From assembly GCA_031273705.1 (NCBI GenBank), contig JAISRJ010000228.1, forward strand, positions 1 through 10,593: a stretch of 10,593 nt of DNA. Reading direction: 5' to 3'. This document shows positions 8,201 through 10,593 of this stretch, one piece after another. The stretch is from Clostridiales bacterium (GTDB lineage: Bacteria; Bacillota; Clostridia; Lachnospirales; WQUN01). Both the position numbers and the translations under genes were made by a program. Below the pieces are notes generated by a model that was not told the origin of the DNA, ran no database searches, and saw nothing but the letters and a program-made list of their open reading frames with translations. The number at the start of each line of letters is the position of its first letter. Positions within the stretch are counted from its first letter, which is position 1.

Positions 8201-8924
8201 TGGTGTCTCTCTTTTCTATATCATTTCTTGCGCCGTAGCGGCGGTTTCTGCCTTGATATTGCGCTATTGCCTCGTTAAGATCGTTTATATTAAAGTCTGG
8301 CCATAGTTTATCACAAAAATAAAATTCCGTATACGCGGTCTGCCACAGTAAAAAATTACTTATTCTCATTTCTCCGCTGGTTCGGATCAAAAGATCAGGG
8401 TCGGGCATCCCACCCGTATCCAGATAAGCCGCGAACATAGTTTCGTCGATGTCGTTAACCGAAAGCCTATCGTTACTCACGTTTGCGGAGATTTTTTTAC
8501 ACGCTCTGATTATATCGTCGCGCCCACCGTAATTAAGAGCGATGTTTACACGCAAACCGTGCTTTTGCCGCGTCATATCTTCCAAGTTGCGTATTTTAGT
8601 TTGTAATTCGTGGGTAAGCTTGCTAATATCTCCTATAACGCATATGCGCATATTGTTTTTTTTCGTATCGTCGATGTATTGTTGAATATATTCGTGAATC
8701 AGATTCATTAGAGTATTTACTTCATCTTGAGGCCGCGCCCAATTTTCCGTAGAAAAAGCGTATACAGTTAATATCTTTATACCTAACTTTTCGGCGGCGT
8801 TCGCAAGACGACGCAACGTTTGCGCTCCGGCTCTGTGACCCGCCGATTTGGTTAAAAAGCGTTTCTTCGCCCAACGCCCGTTACCGTCCATTATTATAGC
8901 TACGTGTTCAGGAATAATAGAAAT
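8193..8924 (-). CDS. uppS: Undecaprenyl diphosphate synthase, apparent ATT start codon
   Basis: UppS is a cytosolic cis-prenyltransferase that adds isopentenyl units to farnesyl diphosphate to make the C55 carrier lipid for peptidoglycan. Conserved blocks are HVAIIMDGNGRWAKKR near the N terminus (catalytic Asp in MDGNG), YAFSTENW, NYGGRDDI, and RTSGEMRISNFLLWQ followed by YTEFYF. The first in-frame ATG (8891) would lose the conserved IPEHVAII strand and lies over 40 nt from any SD. The reading frame remains open upstream only to a TAA at 8927-8925. The codon immediately after that stop is ATT (8924-8922), preceded at 9 nt by GGGAGG. Starting there gives 243 residues beginning M-S-I-I-P-E-H-V-A, a normal short UppS N terminus. 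No ATG, GTG, TTG or CTG is available in that interval. Function is very secure; the ATT start is inferred from spacing and conservation. Confidence 0.93.
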   Translation of the reverse strand: MSIIPEHVAIIMDGNGRWAKKRFLTKSAGHRAGAQTLRRLANAAEKLGIKILTVYAFSTENWARPQDEVNTLMNLIHEYIQQYIDDTKKNNMRICVIGDISKLTHELQTKIRNLEDMTRQKHGLRVNIALNYGGRDDIIRACKKISANVSNDRLSVNDIDETMFAAYLDTGGMPDPDLLIRTSGEMRISNFLLWQTAYTEFYFCDKLWPDFNINDLNEAIAQYQGRNRRYGARNDIEKRDTNG

Positions 8925-8939
8925 TTACAGAGACCTCCC
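8922..8939 (-). promoter_or_regulatory. uppS ribosome binding site and ATT initiation codon
   Basis: On the minus strand GGGAGG (8939-8934) is followed by nine bases and then ATT (8924-8922), which directly follows an in-frame TAA. The spacing is ideal for initiation at ATT. In E. coli an AUU start is known for infC, where initiation factor 3 discriminates against it. The same logic could make uppS translation sensitive to IF3 level, but that is inference. Confidence 0.65.
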
Positions 8940-8940
8940 G

Positions 8941-8998
8941 ATAATAAAAGTAGGGGCCGTCGCAAAGCGCCGGGGGTGGTCTTATTGCGAAAGGCCCC
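8941..8998 (-). terminator. Hairpin with T-rich tail between frr and uppS (possible attenuator)
   Basis: The spacer holds a strong stem. On the minus strand GGGGCC (8998-8993) pairs with GGCCCC (8958-8953), and just inside TCGCAA (8990-8985) pairs with TTGCGA (8965-8960), around a GC-rich loop of 19 bases. A small asymmetric mismatch separates the two helices. The downstream arm is followed by TACTTTTATTAT, an interrupted T-tract. This resembles an intrinsic terminator, probably leaky because essential genes follow with no clear promoter in between. It ends only a few bases before the uppS SD, so it may instead act as an attenuator or RNA-processing hairpin that sets the ratio of pyrH-frr to downstream genes. 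Confidence 0.5.
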
Positions 8999-9003
8999 AT
9001 CAT

Positions 9004-9032
9004 TATTAAATAAATTAGTATTAAATAAATTA
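9004..9032. repeat. 14-bp direct repeat at the 3' end of frr
   Basis: TATTAAATAAATTA occurs at 9004-9017 and again at 9019-9032, with a single G between. The second copy contains the frr stop codon (TAA on the minus strand). It looks like a small tandem duplication of the gene's end into the spacer. No function is evident. Confidence 0.7.
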
Positions 9033-9584
9033 AATAGATAAAATATCCTTGCTTTTAGCGTCAACGCGTTTTTCTACTTCGGCAATATGTTTGTCGGTCA
9101 GCTTTTGAAGTTCTTCCTCTATCTCTTTAAAATCGTCCTCGGTAATTTCGCTTTTCTTTTGCTGTTTCTTGAAAATATCCATACCATCGCGCCGAATATT
9201 GCGCATGGCGACTTTAAATTCTTCACCTTTTTTCTTTAGATCTTTTATCAGCGATTTGCGGCGTTCTTCCGTAAGCTCCGGAAAAACGAGACGGATAACC
9301 TTCCCGTCGTTAGTGGGGTTTATCCCCAGCTCGGAAGCTTGTATCGCTTTTTCTATGTGCTTTAGCAGACTGGAGTCCCATGGCTGAATGACGAGCATTC
9401 GCGCTTCGGGCACGCTGATGTTGCCCACCTGGTTAAGAGGGGTTTCCACTCCAAAATAGTCGACCGTCAGCTTATCCAGTACACGGGGATTAGCCCTACC
9501 GACACGGATGGTGTTCAGTTCTGTGTCCAGTGTCTCAAGTGTCTTTTTCATCTTAGATTCATAAGGTTTAGTAAATTCAGACAT
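9030..9584 (-). CDS. frr: Ribosome recycling factor
   Basis: RRF acts with EF-G to split the post-termination ribosome so that subunits can be reused. The 184-residue product matches the usual 185. It has an N-terminal helix ending in ELNTIRVGRANPRVLDKL, the domain II region with VDYFGVETPLNQVGNISVPEARMLVIQPWD, then GINPTNDGKVIRLVFPELTEERRKSL and two long charged C-terminal helices of the three-helix bundle. The start chosen is the ATG at 9584, with AAGGAG about 8 nt upstream. A longer open frame to 9665 lies entirely within pyrH and adds residues unlike RRF, so it is rejected. The start overlaps the pyrH stop by 8 nt (ATGTCTGA). The pyrH-frr pairing is nearly universal in bacteria. Confidence 0.98.
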   Translation of the reverse strand: MSEFTKPYESKMKKTLETLDTELNTIRVGRANPRVLDKLTVDYFGVETPLNQVGNISVPEARMLVIQPWDSSLLKHIEKAIQASELGINPTNDGKVIRLVFPELTEERRKSLIKDLKKKGEEFKVAMRNIRRDGMDIFKKQQKKSEITEDDFKEIEEELQKLTDKHIAEVEKRVDAKSKDILSI

Positions 9585-10320
9585 AATAATTCTCCTTACA
9601 TGCAACAGAAATTTTAGTGCCCAAGGTCTCCGACATAGAATCGGCGGCTTTAAACGCGCGGACAATACTATGCGGTTCGTTTAGCCCGAACACGAAAGAA
9701 TCCGTGCCCGCTTCCTGAGAAATGCACATGGCTGCTATATCCAAGGCGTTAAGTTGGTCTTTAAATATTCTGCTATAAGTCAATCTGCGAAACTTCTTTG
9801 CGTTTACGTTGTCGTCGGGGTTGCAATCGTAAATCCCGTCCACTTTTTTGGCATAGAACACGCAATCCGCGTCCAGCTCGGCGGCGCGCAGAGCGGAAAT
9901 GGAATCTGTGGAAAAGAATGGGTGCCCCGTGCCGCCCGCGTGAATGACTATTTCACCGCTTTTCATATAATCCAGCGCTTTTTCTTTAGAAAACAATTCA
10001 GTAAATGTGCTGACGACGAAGGGGGTCATTACGCGCGATTGCAGACCGGATAGTTTAAATCTTTCCGCAAGATACAGCCCGTTCATTACAGTTCCCAGCA
10101 TTCCTATTTGGTCGGAGCGCGTCCGATCCAGAAAGGGTTTGGAGGATCTGCCCCGCCAGAAATTACCCCCGCCTACTACCAGTGAAAGTTCTATGCCGCT
10201 AAACAGGGAACGAATTTCATTCAACTGTCCGGCTATATCATCAATAATTGCGTCTGAAAATGCCTCGCCGGTGTCCTCGGCCAAGGCTTCACCGCTTAAT
10301 TTAAGTACAGCTCTTCTCAT
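9577..10320 (-). CDS. pyrH: UMP kinase
   Basis: PyrH phosphorylates UMP to UDP with ATP. It is a cytosolic hexamer of the amino acid kinase fold, usually controlled by UTP and GTP. The 247-residue protein shows KLSGEAL (7-13), VVGGGNFWRGR (48-58), DRTRSDQIGMLGTVMNGL (65-82) with the UMP-binding Asp70 region, IHAGGTGHPFFSTDS (126-140), ALRAAELDADCVFYAKKVDGIY (143-164) and a C-terminal end after GTKIS. The last seven residues (CKENYYV) are encoded by the SD and start of frr, so the tail is shaped by that overlap rather than by family conservation. The ATG start has GGGGGA about 5 nt upstream. It is the first gene of the visible cluster. The usual upstream neighbours rpsB-tsf are not seen. Confidence 0.98.
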   Translation of the reverse strand: MRRAVLKLSGEALAEDTGEAFSDAIIDDIAGQLNEIRSLFSGIELSLVVGGGNFWRGRSSKPFLDRTRSDQIGMLGTVMNGLYLAERFKLSGLQSRVMTPFVVSTFTELFSKEKALDYMKSGEIVIHAGGTGHPFFSTDSISALRAAELDADCVFYAKKVDGIYDCNPDDNVNAKKFRRLTYSRIFKDQLNALDIAAMCISQEAGTDSFVFGLNEPHSIVRAFKAADSMSETLGTKISVACKENYYV

Positions 10321-10359
10321 AAAATTCCCCCAATCGGAATTTTTAAAATATATATTTAA

Positions 10360-10390
10360 ATTATACTATAGATAATCTACCACATATTAA
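10360..10390 (-). promoter_or_regulatory. Candidate promoter of the pyrH operon
   Basis: On the minus strand a perfect TATAAT lies at 10365-10360, about 40 nt before the pyrH ATG, in a very AT-rich leader. The best upstream partner is TTAATA (10390-10385), 19 nt away, which matches TTGACA poorly. The -10 is convincing and the -35 weak. This is the only plausible promoter for the cluster between the IS-like end and pyrH; the 165 nt from 10321 to 10485 hold no recognisable gene. Confidence 0.4.
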
Positions 10391-10485
10391 CGCAAATTTC
10401 CAGACTTTTTTTGCATTTGGCATACTCCCTGTACAAATGGGGGAGACGAACTCTGCTTGGAATATATTGCACAAACAACTATATA

Positions 10486-10593
10486 GTGAACGACCCCGGC
10501 GCAAGCGCCGAGGCTTCTAAGATTACTCTGGACAGTCGGCTTCCCGCTGTCCTTCCTCCCATGCAACATGGGATTTCGCACCTTAGTTAACCG
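10486..10593 (-). mobile_element. Right end of an IS200/IS605-like (TnpB-type) element, partial
   Basis: Read on the minus strand, the segment ends in AGAAGCC, a perfect hairpin (10513-10494; nine paired bases including one T-G wobble, two-base tip), then TCG and TTCAC (10490-10486). A subterminal hairpin followed by a TTCAC-like end is characteristic of many IS200/IS605 right ends next to tnpB, recalled from family knowledge and not searched. The element body and any tnpB would lie beyond position 10593. The reading frame from 10593 leftward on this strand is open, but I cannot tell whether it is a tnpB tail. It lies upstream of the pyrH leader, where tsf is usually found. An alternative is an IscB/HEARO-type element in the opposite orientation, since the plus strand begins GTGAA at the same boundary. 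Confidence 0.5.
10494..10586 (-). ncRNA. Candidate omega-RNA-like structured RNA
   Basis: On the minus strand three hairpins occur in a row. CCCATG/CATGGG has a three-base loop (10572-10558). GGACAG/CTGTCC has an inner CGG/CCG and a GAAG tip (10552-10530). The terminal GC-rich hairpin is at 10513-10494. In addition CTAAG (10586-10582) can pair with CTTAG (10521-10517), enclosing the first two hairpins as a three-way junction. The terminal stem is fully paired only as minus-strand RNA (a U-G wobble there, an A-C mismatch on the plus strand), which supports that orientation. TnpB guide RNAs come from exactly this part of IS605 elements. Whether it is expressed is unknown. Confidence 0.4.

Noticed and set aside
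8193..8891. uppS starting at the ATG at 8891
   Set aside because: It would remove the conserved PEHVAII strand and lacks an SD at suitable distance; the ATT at 8924 fits both.
9585..9665. Upstream extension of frr by 27 codons
   Set aside because: It sits within pyrH, has no matching SD, and adds sequence unlike RRF; the ATG at 9584 has a good SD and gives normal length.
10387..10416. A 9-codon leader peptide (MQKKSGNLR) with GGGAG 8 nt upstream
   Set aside because: It lies upstream of the candidate pyrH promoter and shows no attenuator-like structure or codon pattern after it.
10387..10581. A 64-codon minus-strand frame upstream of pyrH
   Set aside because: It runs through the hairpin-rich IS-like end and the AT-rich leader, with no domain. 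It could be the tail of a tnpB frame entering from the edge, but that cannot be supported here.

Overview
The window holds eight complete protein genes, all on the minus strand and packed head to tail. In transcription order (right to left) they are pyrH, frr, uppS, cdsA, dxr, rseP, ispG and polC. This order, ending in a PolC-type replicative polymerase, is the classic arrangement of Firmicutes and especially Clostridia. Dxr and IspG show that isoprenoids are made by the MEP pathway. The sequence leans moderately AT-rich, with AT-rich intergenic spacers and purine-rich Shine-Dalgarno (SD) sites. I would call it a clostridial chromosome; the species cannot be named from this window.

Layout, right to left. 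At 10486-10593 there is a structured RNA-like block ending in a hairpin plus TTCAC, which looks like the right end of an IS200/IS605 (TnpB-type) element entering from beyond the window edge. An AT-rich leader with a candidate promoter follows (about 10321-10485). Then come pyrH (UMP kinase) and frr (ribosome recycling factor), which overlap by 8 nt. A 105-nt spacer with a long GC-rich hairpin leads into uppS, which overlaps cdsA by 8 nt. A 71-nt spacer precedes dxr; rseP and ispG follow closely, and ispG overlaps polC by 8 nt. At the left edge a strong SD announces another minus-strand gene, in Clostridia usually rimP.

The genes join ribosome recycling, UMP phosphorylation, phospholipid synthesis (CdsA), isoprenoid supply (Dxr, IspG), the undecaprenyl carrier lipid (UppS), membrane proteolysis (RseP) and chromosome replication (PolC). 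Dxr and IspG make precursors that UppS consumes.

Most notable: (1) PolC is 1246 residues and lacks the 3'-5' exonuclease domain that normally interrupts its PHP domain. (2) uppS appears to start at an ATT codon behind a strong SD. (3) dxr carries an in-frame 9-bp tandem repeat encoding six Lys-Ser-X units beside the NADPH-binding region. (4) An IS605-like end lies just upstream of the pyrH leader. I found no CRISPR array, tRNA, rRNA or clearly novel multigene system; this is mainly a core housekeeping operon with unusual details.
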